Shown here in pieces: positions 7,354 through 16,411 of a stretch of 64,000 bases of DNA (position 1 is the first letter of the stretch; the number at the start of each line of letters is the position of its first letter). The notes under the pieces were generated by a model. The model searched no databases. It saw only the letters and a list, made by a program, of their open reading frames with translations, and was not told the origin of the DNA. This DNA comes from Endozoicomonas sp. GU-1 (GTDB taxonomy: Bacteria > Pseudomonadota > Gammaproteobacteria > Pseudomonadales > Endozoicomonadaceae). A program made the translations under genes and the position numbers. The stretch spans positions 4,898,001 through 4,962,000 of the forward strand of contig NZ_CP114771.1 of the NCBI RefSeq assembly GCF_027366395.1. The letters are read 5' to 3'.

Positions 7354-10035
7354 TTAATAAAGTGAAATCAGCAGGCTTTCACACTCTGCATGGCCATTTT
7401 GGCGAGCGGCGTCCAGGGGCGTTAAGCCATCGCTACTTTTTATATTGATGTCAATGCCGGGCGCTTTAAGTAACGCTTTGATGGACTCTGCCTGGCCAAA
7501 TTGGGCTGCACTGTGCAGGGGCGTGATACCCTTGAGTGTTTGCACATTGACGTCAATGCCTTTGGCGTTCAATAACAGTACGACACACTCTACATTGCCG
7601 GTTATGGCGGCCCAGTGCAGGGGCGTAAAGCCTGAAGACGGTGTCGCATTGACGTTAATGCTGCCGCAGGACAGTAATACTCTGATGCACTCTGTGAGTT
7701 CTTCTAGGACAGCAGAGTACAGGGGCGTAAAGCCATCGTAAGTCTCCATATTGACGTCAATCCCGTCGGCGGACAGTAATGCCTTGATGCACTCTGTGTC
7801 GCCTGCTCCGACAGCACAGTAAAGGGGCGTCGAACCATCTTCATCCTGCACATTGACGTCAATGCCATCGGCGGCCAATAACGCCCTGACACACAGCACG
7901 TAGCCTTCTGAGGCAGCACAGTGCAGGGGCGTCGAGCCATTTTCATCCTGTGCATTGACGTCAATGCCATCGGCGGTCAATAACGCCCTGACACACACTA
8001 CGTGGCCTTCTAAGGCAGCACAGTGCAGGGGCGTCGAGCCATCTGCATCCTGTACATTGACGTCAATGCCATCGATGGCCAGTAACGCCCTGACGAACGC
8101 TGCGTGCCCGTTTTCGGCAGCGATGTGCAGGGGCGTCGAGCCATGGATATTTTTCTGGTGAACCTGAGGGTTGCCCGGTTGCAACAGGTATTCCAATCCA
8201 GGCAAATTACCGGAACTTGCAAAGCACGCCAGGGGGGTGTCCAGATCATCGTTCACGATACTGGTCAATTGATCACAATGACCGGTTAACAGAAGATTGG
8301 ACAGGGTTTCGGTCTGCTTCAGAATAAGAGCCTGTTTGAACAGTCGCTGGCAATCATGGGGTGTCAGTAACTTTTTCATATCCTCGTGGGAAAAATCAGA
8401 GACCTGCCAGCTGGCCAGGCATGATGTGATTGACAACACATCTATTCCCTGTTGTTGAAGTCTCAATAAGACCGGCTTCAGCAGCGGTGTATCGATCAGC
8501 CAGTCCAGTACGCGTGGAGCAATGCTCGGAGTAATGCCGGGAGTAATGAACGTTGTAATAGGGGCAAAATGATCAACTACACATTGGTATAACGTTTCTT
8601 TAAAAGTGTTATCGTGTTTAATCAGCTTGTCACTGAGTTGGTTGGCAAGTGCCCTGGTCACCATTGCTGGTATTTTACCAAGCTGTTCGATGGTGGTTTG
8701 TTGCAGGAAAAACGAGGCAATATGCCGGGCCTTATCGGTTTGCTCCATTGCCTGGGTGAGCAGGGCATAAATGGTGGTTTCAGGCCAGGTTGAGAAGTCA
8801 ATTGAGATTAAATGCGGCAATGTCAGCGATGTGTGATTATTCGCATTAAAAGTACACGCCAGCCCCGTCGGCAAGTACTGGTCATGATTAAACACCCAGA
8901 AGAAAAGCTGGTTGATGGTGCCGATATGCCAGGCCGAATCGACACCGGCAGGAATAGTGGCGAACACCTGGGCCGATGATTTACAGAAATGGCTGGCCAC
9001 CCAGGCCAGTAACTTTTCCCGATACCGGCCAAGGTAAAAGTTGCCATCGCCAGTTTCTTCGATGACGGCCCTGAGATCAAGGGACTGTTCTCCGCTTGCT
9101 TGCAGTAAATGATTGACCGGTTTAAAGAGTGCGCTTTCAAGCGTCCCCGTTCTCTCTGAAGTCAGTTCAAAGGGGGCAATAACGTCGGTTTCCCATGTCT
9201 GTACGCCCAGTTTTTGCAGGGTTGCACTGAGCTGGTCAGACCACCCGGACGAGAGTTTACGCAGGATGGTACAGGCATTGACTGACAGTGGTGCAGCCGC
9301 AAGAAATCGCCGGGTAAGGTCATCACCCAGATGGGTCGGTGCCAGTGGGTCAACGAAATGGGGAAGCCCCAGAGGCTCGCAGAAAAGATTGTGCAAGCTG
9401 CGCTTCCAGTGAACCTCCACGCCTGATGGTATATCAACCAACCTCTCCCGTTGCAGCTCAAGCAGGAAAGACTGGACAAATTGATCAAACAGCTCACTCC
9501 TGACATTGAAGAGCTTCCCACCCAGCCCTCCCCGGGAGGCTTCCAAATTAAGAAAACTCTGGGTAAAGCGGCCATGAATACCGGGAGCGCACTCCTGAAT
9601 GTCGCTCAGGCAGTCATGAAGTATCCCTGCGATGTAATTCTGGTTGTCAACATTTGGATCGTGTTGTTGATCCCTGAGCTGCATGACTAACTGTCGAATC
9701 TGGAAGCGTGTCTCACGATACAGGGCGAGCAGGCTGTTTTTAAGATGTTGATGCGGTGATGCCAGTTTCTCGTGAAAAATATCTATTGATGAATCGTATT
9801 GATGATTAACGTAGGGCTGTACCAGTTGTTTCATCTCCTTAATATCATTCAGGAAACGGGTTTTTATCTCAGGAAAGGCGGCATGGGTTTCCAGTTCCTC
9901 GTAACAATGAACCCCGGGTAATTCAATATATTCTGGCTGCTGGGCAACCGTTGCTATTGGTGGCTTTTCAGAAGCGATATCTGGTTGCCAGGGTTGGAAA
10001 AGTACTGAGTTAATTTCTGTATTTAACGAAAGCAT
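7354..10035 (-). CDS. Ankyrin-repeat protein, copy 1 (9 repeats)
   Basis: This is the last and shortest of three tandem paralogues. It has two parts: an N-terminal domain of about 600 residues (starting MLSLNTEIN) that I do not recognise, and nine ankyrin repeats of 34 residues from about residue 600 to the C-terminus, each of the form TPLHxAAxxGHxxCVRALLxADGIDVNVQ. Ankyrin arrays bind proteins; in host-associated bacteria such proteins are often effectors, but no signal peptide or secretion signal is evident. I used the ATG at 10035, the only start shared by all three copies; an in-frame TTG at 10047 (Leu-Asp-Lys-Phe) is homologous to an ATG in copy 3. The upstream paralogue stops only 9 bases before that TTG, so expression probably depends on the upstream gene. 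Confidence 0.85.
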   Translation of the reverse strand: MLSLNTEINSVLFQPWQPDIASEKPPIATVAQQPEYIELPGVHCYEELETHAAFPEIKTRFLNDIKEMKQLVQPYVNHQYDSSIDIFHEKLASPHQHLKNSLLALYRETRFQIRQLVMQLRDQQHDPNVDNQNYIAGILHDCLSDIQECAPGIHGRFTQSFLNLEASRGGLGGKLFNVRSELFDQFVQSFLLELQRERLVDIPSGVEVHWKRSLHNLFCEPLGLPHFVDPLAPTHLGDDLTRRFLAAAPLSVNACTILRKLSSGWSDQLSATLQKLGVQTWETDVIAPFELTSERTGTLESALFKPVNHLLQASGEQSLDLRAVIEETGDGNFYLGRYREKLLAWVASHFCKSSAQVFATIPAGVDSAWHIGTINQLFFWVFNHDQYLPTGLACTFNANNHTSLTLPHLISIDFSTWPETTIYALLTQAMEQTDKARHIASFFLQQTTIEQLGKIPAMVTRALANQLSDKLIKHDNTFKETLYQCVVDHFAPITTFITPGITPSIAPRVLDWLIDTPLLKPVLLRLQQQGIDVLSITSCLASWQVSDFSHEDMKKLLTPHDCQRLFKQALILKQTETLSNLLLTGHCDQLTSIVNDDLDTPLACFASSGNLPGLEYLLQPGNPQVHQKNIHGSTPLHIAAENGHAAFVRALLAIDGIDVNVQDADGSTPLHCAALEGHVVCVRALLTADGIDVNAQDENGSTPLHCAASEGYVLCVRALLAADGIDVNVQDEDGSTPLYCAVGAGDTECIKALLSADGIDVNMETYDGFTPLYSAVLEELTECIRVLLSCGSINVNATPSSGFTPLHWAAITGNVECVVLLLNAKGIDVNVQTLKGITPLHSAAQFGQAESIKALLKAPGIDINIKSSDGLTPLDAARQNGHAECESLLISLY

Positions 10036-10056
10036 GAATTTATCCAATGTCAGAAT

Positions 10057-12960
10057 TTATTTTGGATAGCTATTAAGTCCTGGATCTGGAAAAGGGTTAA
10101 TCAGCAGTCTTTCGCACTCTGCATGGCCTTCTTTGCGGGCGGCGTCCCGGGGCGTCCAGCCACGGTTGCTTTTTATACTGATATTAATGCCGGGAGCTTT
10201 AAGTAGCGCTTTGATGGACTCTGCATGGCCAAATTGGGCAGCGCAGTACAGGGGCGTGAAAAAACCCTTGCGTGTTTTCACATTGACGTCAATGCCTGTG
10301 GCGTTCAATAAAAGCGCGATGCACTCTACGTTGTCTTCTATGGCGGCCCAGTGCAGGGCCGTAAAGCCCCCAGGTAGTGCCATATTGACGTCAATGCCTT
10401 TGGCGTTCAATAACAGCATGACGCAGTCTGTATGGCCAGATCGGGCAGCGGAGCTCAGGGGCGTGAAGCCTTCGTCAGACATCACATTGACGTCAGTGCG
10501 GTCATCGGTCAATAACGCCGAGATGCACTCTGCCTTACCTGCCGCGGCAGCCGAGTTCAGGGGTATGCCTGCGTCAGACCTCTCATTGACGTCAATGTCG
10601 GCGGCGGTCAGTAATGCCATGATGCACTCTGGGAAGTCTTTTATAACAGCCAAGAACAGGGGCGTATTGCCACCGGCAGACTTAACACTGACGTCAATGC
10701 CGTCGGCGGACAGTAATTCCCTGATGCACTCTGCATGCCCTTCTGCGACAGCGCAGTGCAGGGGCGTAAAGCCATCGTCATTCTGCACATTGACGTCAAT
10801 GCCGTCGGCGGTCAATAACGCCCTGACACACACTACGTAGCCTGAGGCAGCATAGTGCAGGGGTGTCAAGCCATCGTTATTTTTGACATTGATGTCAATG
10901 CCTGTGGTGTTCAACAACTCCGTGACACACACTACGTGGCCTTCTGAGGTAGCACAGTTCAGGGGTGTATAGCCATCTTCATTCTGCACATTGACGTCAA
11001 TGCCGTCGATGGCCAGCAACGTCCTGACGAACGTTGCGTGCCCGTTTTCGGCAGCGATGTGCAGGGGCGTCGAGCCATGGATATTTTTCCGGTTAACCTG
11101 CGGCTTGCCTGATTTCAACAGGTATTCCAATGCAGGCAAATTACCGGAACTTGCAAAGCACGCCAGGGGGGTGTCCAGATCATCGTTCAAGAAGCTGGTC
11201 AATGGATCACAATGACCGGTTAACAGAAGATTGGACAGGGCTTCGGTCTGGCTCAGAATAAGGGCCTGTTTAAACAGTCGCTGGCAATCATGGGGTGTCA
11301 GTAACTTTTTCATATCCTCGTGGGAAAAATCAGAGACCTGCCAGCTGGCCAGGCGTGATGTGATTGACAACACATTTATTCCCTGTTGTTGAAGTCTCAA
11401 TAAGACCGGCTTCAGCAGTGGTGTATCGATCAGCCAGTCCAGTACGCGTGGAGCAATGCCTGGAGTAATGCCGGGAGTAATGAACGTTGTCACAGAGGCA
11501 AAGTGACCAACTACACATTGGTATAACGTTTCTTTAAAAGTGTCATCGTGTTTAATCAGCTTCTCACTGAGTTGGTTGGCAAGTGCCCTGGTCACCATCG
11601 CTGGTATTTTACCAAGCTGTTCGATGGTGGTGTGTTGCAGGAAAAACGAGGCAATATGCCGGGCCTTATCGGTTTGCTCCATTGCCTGGGTGAGCAGGGC
11701 ATAAATGGTGGTTTCAGGCCAGGTTGAGAAGTCAATGGACATTAAATGCAGCAATGTCAGCGAGGTGTGATTATTCGTATTAAAAGTACACGCCAGCCCC
11801 GTCGGCAAGTACTGGTCATGATTAAATACCCAGAAGAAAAGCTGGTTGATGGTGCCGATATGCCAGGCCGAATCGACACCTGCAGGAATAGTGGCGAACA
11901 CCTGGGCCGATGATTCACAGAAATGGCTGGCCACCCAGGCCAGCAACTTTTCCCGATACCGGCCAAGGTAATAGTTCCCATCGCCAGTTTCTTCGATGAC
12001 GGTCCTGAGATCAAGGGACTGTTCTCCGCCTGTTTGCAGTAAATGATTGACCGGTTTAAAGAGTGCGCTTTCAAGCGTCCCCATTCTCTCTGAAGTCAGT
12101 TCAAAGGGGGCAATAACGTCGGTTTCCCATGCCTGTACACCCAGTTTTTGCAGGGTTGCACTGAGCTGGTCAGACCACCCGGACGAGAGTTGACGCAGGA
12201 TGGTACAGGCATTGACTGACAGTGATGCAGCCGCAAGAAATCGCTGGGTAAGGTCATCACCCAGATGGGTCGGTGCCGAAGTGTCAACGATATGGGGAAG
12301 CCCCAGAGGCCCACAGAAAAGATTGTGCAAGCTGTGCTTCCAGTGAACCTCCATGCCTGGTGGTATATCAACCAACCTCTCCCGTTGCAGCTCAAGCAGG
12401 AAAGACTGGATCAATTGATCAAACAGCTCACTCCTGACATTGAAGATCTTCCCGCCCAGCCCTCCCCGCAAGGCTTCCAAATTAAGAAAACTCAGGGTAA
12501 AGCGGTCGTGAATAACGGGAGCGCACTCCTGAATGTCGCTCAGGCAGTCATGAACTATCCCGGCGATGTAATTCTCGCTGTCAACATTTGGATCGTGTTG
12601 TTGATCCCTGAGTTGCATGACTAACTGTCGAATCTGGAAGCGTGTCTCACGATACTGGGTGAGCAGGATGTTTTTAAGATGTTCAGGTGGTGATTCCAGT
12701 TTCTCGTGAAAAATATCTATTGATGTATCGTATTCATCATTAACGTAGGGTTGTACCAGTTGTTTCATCTCCTCAATATCATTCAGGAAACGGGTTTTTA
12801 TCTCAGGAAAGGCGGCATGGGTTTCCAGTTCCTCGTAACAATGAACCCCGGGCAATTCAATATATTCTGGCTGCTGGGCAACTGTTGGCTTTTCAGAAGC
12901 AGTATCTGGTTGCCAGGGTTGGAAAAGTATTGAGTTGATTTCTGTATTTAACGAAAGCAT
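10057..12960 (-). CDS. Ankyrin-repeat protein, copy 2 (11 repeats)
   Basis: This is the middle of the three paralogues, 967 residues. The N-terminal domain of about 597 residues is nearly the same as in copies 1 and 3, differing by scattered substitutions. It is followed by eleven ankyrin repeats; the fourth is a residue or so short (HYAASGYVV), and the seventh begins PLNSAA, lacking the usual initial Thr. The start is the ATG at 12960: in-frame stops lie just upstream and the codon matching the alternative start of the other copies is ATA. The last four residues, Ser-Tyr-Pro-Lys, and the stop codon do not match copy 3 but match the leader sequence of copy 1, marking a duplication junction. 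About 80 bp of leader are shared with copy 3, so both may have the same type of promoter. Function and targets are unknown. Confidence 0.85.
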   Translation of the reverse strand: MLSLNTEINSILFQPWQPDTASEKPTVAQQPEYIELPGVHCYEELETHAAFPEIKTRFLNDIEEMKQLVQPYVNDEYDTSIDIFHEKLESPPEHLKNILLTQYRETRFQIRQLVMQLRDQQHDPNVDSENYIAGIVHDCLSDIQECAPVIHDRFTLSFLNLEALRGGLGGKIFNVRSELFDQLIQSFLLELQRERLVDIPPGMEVHWKHSLHNLFCGPLGLPHIVDTSAPTHLGDDLTQRFLAAASLSVNACTILRQLSSGWSDQLSATLQKLGVQAWETDVIAPFELTSERMGTLESALFKPVNHLLQTGGEQSLDLRTVIEETGDGNYYLGRYREKLLAWVASHFCESSAQVFATIPAGVDSAWHIGTINQLFFWVFNHDQYLPTGLACTFNTNNHTSLTLLHLMSIDFSTWPETTIYALLTQAMEQTDKARHIASFFLQHTTIEQLGKIPAMVTRALANQLSEKLIKHDDTFKETLYQCVVGHFASVTTFITPGITPGIAPRVLDWLIDTPLLKPVLLRLQQQGINVLSITSRLASWQVSDFSHEDMKKLLTPHDCQRLFKQALILSQTEALSNLLLTGHCDPLTSFLNDDLDTPLACFASSGNLPALEYLLKSGKPQVNRKNIHGSTPLHIAAENGHATFVRTLLAIDGIDVNVQNEDGYTPLNCATSEGHVVCVTELLNTTGIDINVKNNDGLTPLHYAASGYVVCVRALLTADGIDVNVQNDDGFTPLHCAVAEGHAECIRELLSADGIDVSVKSAGGNTPLFLAVIKDFPECIMALLTAADIDVNERSDAGIPLNSAAAAGKAECISALLTDDRTDVNVMSDEGFTPLSSAARSGHTDCVMLLLNAKGIDVNMALPGGFTALHWAAIEDNVECIALLLNATGIDVNVKTRKGFFTPLYCAAQFGHAESIKALLKAPGINISIKSNRGWTPRDAARKEGHAECERLLINPFPDPGLNSYPK

Positions 12961-13127
12961 GAATTTGTCTATGTCCTATTTGTTTTGGACATATTTGATT
13001 GCAAAATAGTGGAAAAGTTGCATATTAATGGCTTACATTAATTATTGAATTTTTAGCTATTAAAATGAATATGGTGATATTGGCGTGGAAAAAACAGGTA
13101 ACGAATAAACCGGGAACTGCCGACCCT

Positions 13128-13213
13128 GACCCGAATATTTCATAAATGTGCTCCCTCACACCCCTTTGAATTTGTCCCGGAATAACTTCATCATTTTACT
13201 CGGTCCGGGCTAA
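13128..13213. mobile_element. Degenerate MITE relic
   Basis: Positions 13129-13152 read ACCCGAATATTTCATAAATG and on to TGCT, matching the inverted right end of the complete element at 41000-41167 with about two mismatches in 24 bases. The far end, TCCGGGCTAA near 13204-13213, resembles the other terminus TCCGGGTTAA. The inside is shortened and diverged, and only one TA flank remains. The relic ends exactly where the stop codon of ankyrin copy 3 begins. Confidence 0.5.
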
Positions 13214-16138
13214 TCAATTACCAGAGCCAAGTCCCGGATCCGGAAAAAGTGGCATCAGCAGTCTTTCGCACTCTGCATGGCCATTTTTGCGGGCGGCGTC
13301 CAGGGGCGTCAAGCCACAGTTACTTTTTATACTGATGTTAATGTCGGGAGCTTTAAGTAACGCTTTGATGCACCCAGGCTGGCCAAATTGGGCAGCGCAG
13401 TGCAGGGGCGTGAAACCCTTGGTTGTTTTTACATTGACGTCAATACCTTTGGCATTCAATAACACCTCGACGCACTCTGCGTTGCCGCTTAAGGCGGCCC
13501 AGTGCAGGGCCGTAAAGCCCTCAAATAGTGCCATATTGACGTCAATGCCTTTGGCGTTCAATAACACCATGATGCAGTCTATATGGCCAAATTGGGCAGC
13601 GAGGCCCAGGGGGGTCCAGCCTTCGTCAGTCGCTACATTGACGTCAATGCGGTCGTCGGTCAATAACGCCAGAATGGACTCTACCTGACCGTTCGAGACA
13701 GCCCAGTGCAGGAGCGCAAAGCCTGAGGACGATTTCGCATTGACGTCAATGTCGTCGGAGGACAGTAATGCCTTTATGCACTCTGGTAAGCCTTCTACAA
13801 CAGCGCAGCGCAGGGGCGTAAAACCTGAAGACGATTTCATATTGACGTCAATGCCGTCGGCGGACAGTAATTCCTTAATGCACTCTGTTTGGCCTCTTGT
13901 GACAGCACAGTAAAGGGGCGTATAGCCACCGACAATCTGCACATTGACGTCAATGCCGCCGACAGTCAATAACGCCCTGACACACACTGCATGGCCTTCT
14001 AAGGCAGCATAGTGCAGGGGCGTATAGCCAACGTTATTTTTCACATTGATGTCAATGCCTGTGGTGTTTAACAACTCCGTGACGCACTCTTCGTCGCCTT
14101 TCAAGGCAGCACAGTGCAGGGGCGTAAAGCCATTGTTATTCTTCGCATTGACGTCAATGCCGTCGATGGCCAGTAACGCCCTGACGAACGCTGCGTGGCC
14201 GTTTTTGGCAGCGATGAGCAGGGGCGTCGAGCCATGGATATTTTTCTGGCTAACCTGGGGGTTGCCCGGTTTCAACAGGTATTCCAATCCAGCCAAATTA
14301 CCGGAACTTGCAAAGCACGCCAGGGGGGTGTTCAGATCATCGCTCAAGAAACTGGTCAATGGATCACAATGACCGGTTAACAGAAGATTGGACAGGGTTT
14401 CTGACTGCCTCAGAATAAGGGCCTGTTTAAACAGTCGCTGGCAATCATGGGGTGTCAGTAACTTTTTCATATCCCCGTGGGAAAAATCAGAGACCTGCCA
14501 GCTGGCCAGGCGTGATGTGATTGACAACACATCTATTCCCTGTTGTTGAAGTCTCAATAAGACCGGCTTCAGCAGCGGTGTATCGATCAGCCAGTCCAGT
14601 ACGCGTGGAGCAATGCCTGGAGTAATGCCGGGAGTCATGAACGTTGTCACAGAGGCAAAGTGACCAACTACACATTGGTATAACGTTTCTTTAAAAGTGT
14701 CATCATGTTTAATCAGCTTGTCACTGAGTTGGTTGGCAAGTGCCCTGGTCACCATCGCTGGTATTTTATCAAGCTGTTCGATGGTGGTGTGTTGCAGGAA
14801 AAACGAGGCAATATGCCGGGCCTTATCGGTTTGCTCCATGGCCTGGGTGAGCAGGGCATAAATGGTGGTTTCAGGCCAGGTTGAGAAGTCAATGGACATT
14901 AAATGAGGCAATGTCAGCGTGGTGTGATTATTTCCATCAAAAGTACACGACAGCCCCGTCGGCAAGTACTGGTCATTGTTAAATACCCAGAAGAAAAGCT
15001 GGTTGATGGTGCCGATATGCCAGGCCGAATCGACACCGGCAGGAATAGTGGCGAACACCTGGGCCGATGATTTACAGAAATGGCTGGCCACCCAGGCCAG
15101 TAATTTTTCCCGATACCGGCCAAGGTAATAGTTACCATCGCCAGTTTCTTCGATGACGGTCCTGAGATCAAGGGCCTGTTCTCCGCTTGTTTGCAGTAGA
15201 TGATTGACCGGTTTAAAGAGCGTGCTTTCAAGCGTCCCCGTTCTCTCTGAAGTCAGTTCAAAGGGGGCAATAACGTCAGTTTCCCATGTCTGTACGCCCA
15301 GTTTTTGCAGGGTTGCACTGAGCTGGTCAGACCACCCGGACGAGAGTTTACGCAGGATGGTACAGGCATTGACTGACAGTGGCGCAGCCGCAAGAAATCG
15401 CCGGGTAAGGTCATCACCCAGATGGGTCGGTGCCAGTGGGTCAACGAAATGGGGAAGCCCCAGAGGCTCACAGAAAAGATTGTGTAAGCTGCGCTTCCAG
15501 CGAGCCTCCACGTCTGGTGGTATATCAACCAACCTCTCCCGTTGCAGCTCAAGCAGGAAAGACTGGATAAATTGATCAAACAGCTCACTTCTGACCGTGA
15601 AGAGCTTCCCGCCCAAGCCTCCCCGGTAGGCGTCCAAATTAAGAAAACTCTGGGTAAAGCGGCCATGAATACCGGGAGCGCACTCCTGAATGTCGCTCAG
15701 GCAGTCATGAAGTATCCCGGCGATGTAATTCTGGTTGTCAACATTTGGATCGTGTTGTTGATCCCTGAGTTGCATCACTAGCTGTCGAATCTGGAAGCGT
15801 GTCTCACGATACAGGGCGAGCAGGCTGTTTTTAAGATGTTCAGGCGGTGATTCCAGTTTCTCGTGAAAAATATCTATTGATGTATCGTATTGATGATTAA
15901 CGTAGGGCTGTACCAGTTGTTTCATCTCCTCAATATCATTCAGGAAACGGGTTTTTATCTCAGGAAAGGCGGCATGGGTTTCCAGTTCCTCGTAACAATG
16001 AACCCCGGGCAATTCAATATATTCTGGCTGCTGGGCAACTGTTGGTATTGGTGGCTGTTCAGAAGCAGTGTCTGGTTGCCAGGGTTGGAAAAGTACTGAG
16101 TTGATTTCTGTATTTAACGAAAGCATGAATTTGTCCAT
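13214..16138 (-). CDS. Ankyrin-repeat protein, copy 3 (11 repeats)
   Basis: This is the first gene of the tandem array in the direction of transcription, 974 residues from the ATG at 16138 (Met-Asp-Lys-Phe-Met-Leu-Ser). Further in-frame starts exist at 16126 (shared by all copies), 16144, 16159 and TTG 16171; none has a clear Shine-Dalgarno sequence. It has the shared N-terminal domain of about 600 residues, then eleven 34-residue ankyrin repeats; in the seventh the Thr-Pro pair is replaced (ALLHWAVSNG). The C-terminus after the last repeat is PDPGLGSGN. The stop codon directly abuts a degenerate MITE-like sequence at 13128-13213. No signal peptide or membrane segment is visible. An effector role is plausible for a symbiont but is inference. 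Confidence 0.85.
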   Translation of the reverse strand: MDKFMLSLNTEINSVLFQPWQPDTASEQPPIPTVAQQPEYIELPGVHCYEELETHAAFPEIKTRFLNDIEEMKQLVQPYVNHQYDTSIDIFHEKLESPPEHLKNSLLALYRETRFQIRQLVMQLRDQQHDPNVDNQNYIAGILHDCLSDIQECAPGIHGRFTQSFLNLDAYRGGLGGKLFTVRSELFDQFIQSFLLELQRERLVDIPPDVEARWKRSLHNLFCEPLGLPHFVDPLAPTHLGDDLTRRFLAAAPLSVNACTILRKLSSGWSDQLSATLQKLGVQTWETDVIAPFELTSERTGTLESTLFKPVNHLLQTSGEQALDLRTVIEETGDGNYYLGRYREKLLAWVASHFCKSSAQVFATIPAGVDSAWHIGTINQLFFWVFNNDQYLPTGLSCTFDGNNHTTLTLPHLMSIDFSTWPETTIYALLTQAMEQTDKARHIASFFLQHTTIEQLDKIPAMVTRALANQLSDKLIKHDDTFKETLYQCVVGHFASVTTFMTPGITPGIAPRVLDWLIDTPLLKPVLLRLQQQGIDVLSITSRLASWQVSDFSHGDMKKLLTPHDCQRLFKQALILRQSETLSNLLLTGHCDPLTSFLSDDLNTPLACFASSGNLAGLEYLLKPGNPQVSQKNIHGSTPLLIAAKNGHAAFVRALLAIDGIDVNAKNNNGFTPLHCAALKGDEECVTELLNTTGIDINVKNNVGYTPLHYAALEGHAVCVRALLTVGGIDVNVQIVGGYTPLYCAVTRGQTECIKELLSADGIDVNMKSSSGFTPLRCAVVEGLPECIKALLSSDDIDVNAKSSSGFALLHWAVSNGQVESILALLTDDRIDVNVATDEGWTPLGLAAQFGHIDCIMVLLNAKGIDVNMALFEGFTALHWAALSGNAECVEVLLNAKGIDVNVKTTKGFTPLHCAAQFGQPGCIKALLKAPDINISIKSNCGLTPLDAARKNGHAECERLLMPLFPDPGLGSGN

Positions 16139-16213
16139 TGTCATATATGCTTTGGACATATTCGATTGCAAAATAGTGGAAAAGTTGCATGTTAATGACT
16201 TGCATTGACCTGA

Positions 16214-16342
16214 CTTCAGCAGTTGATCACCACTGAGCCATGGCTGCTGGGATTGCTTTCGTTGGAATACGACACCAATCCTGAAGACCGCGGTCAGATA
16301 TTTCTGGAGGCTGCGGTGAGCTTGCTTTTTGTCCAGCTATAA
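16214..16342 (+). pseudogene. Possible 3' fragment of an unidentified gene
   Basis: An open stretch of 42 codons without a start codon, ending in TAA at 16340-16342, reads like the C-terminus of a real protein (segments WLLGLLSLEYDTNPEDRGQ and FLEAAVSLLFVQL). It begins within a few bases of the point at which the upstream homology of the ankyrin copies ends (about 16208), as if an older gene had been cut by the arrival of the array. I do not recognise the family, and chance remains possible. Confidence 0.25.
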
Positions 16343-16373
16343 AAAAAGGGCCGGTATTCACAAAATACCGGCC
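16341..16373 (-). terminator. Intrinsic terminator of ispB
   Basis: Read on the minus strand: a ten-base stem GGCCGGTATT / AATACCGGCC with a short loop, followed by C and a run of seven T. It lies 39 bp after the ispB stop codon and fits a rho-independent terminator. Confidence 0.85.
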
Positions 16374-16411
16374 ACTTCGCTTGCAAGGGTTCGCCTTAAA
16401 ATAAATGCTGC

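Larger units (their letters stand above)
7354..16208 (-). repeat. Triplicated ankyrin gene block (long direct repeats)
   Basis: Three direct copies of a unit of about 2.7-3.0 kb. The N-terminal coding parts read almost identically over some 1.8 kb; the ankyrin parts vary more and differ in repeat number. Upstream homology between copies 2 and 3 continues through about 13041 and 16208, then stops abruptly. Copy 1 keeps only about 30 bp of homologous leader. This is the pattern expected of unequal recombination within a tandem array. Confidence 0.85.

Noticed and set aside
7354-8250. Regularly spaced DNA repeats that might suggest a CRISPR array
   Set aside because: Period is 102 bp and the repeats translate into ankyrin units in one open frame; no short repeats with unique spacers.
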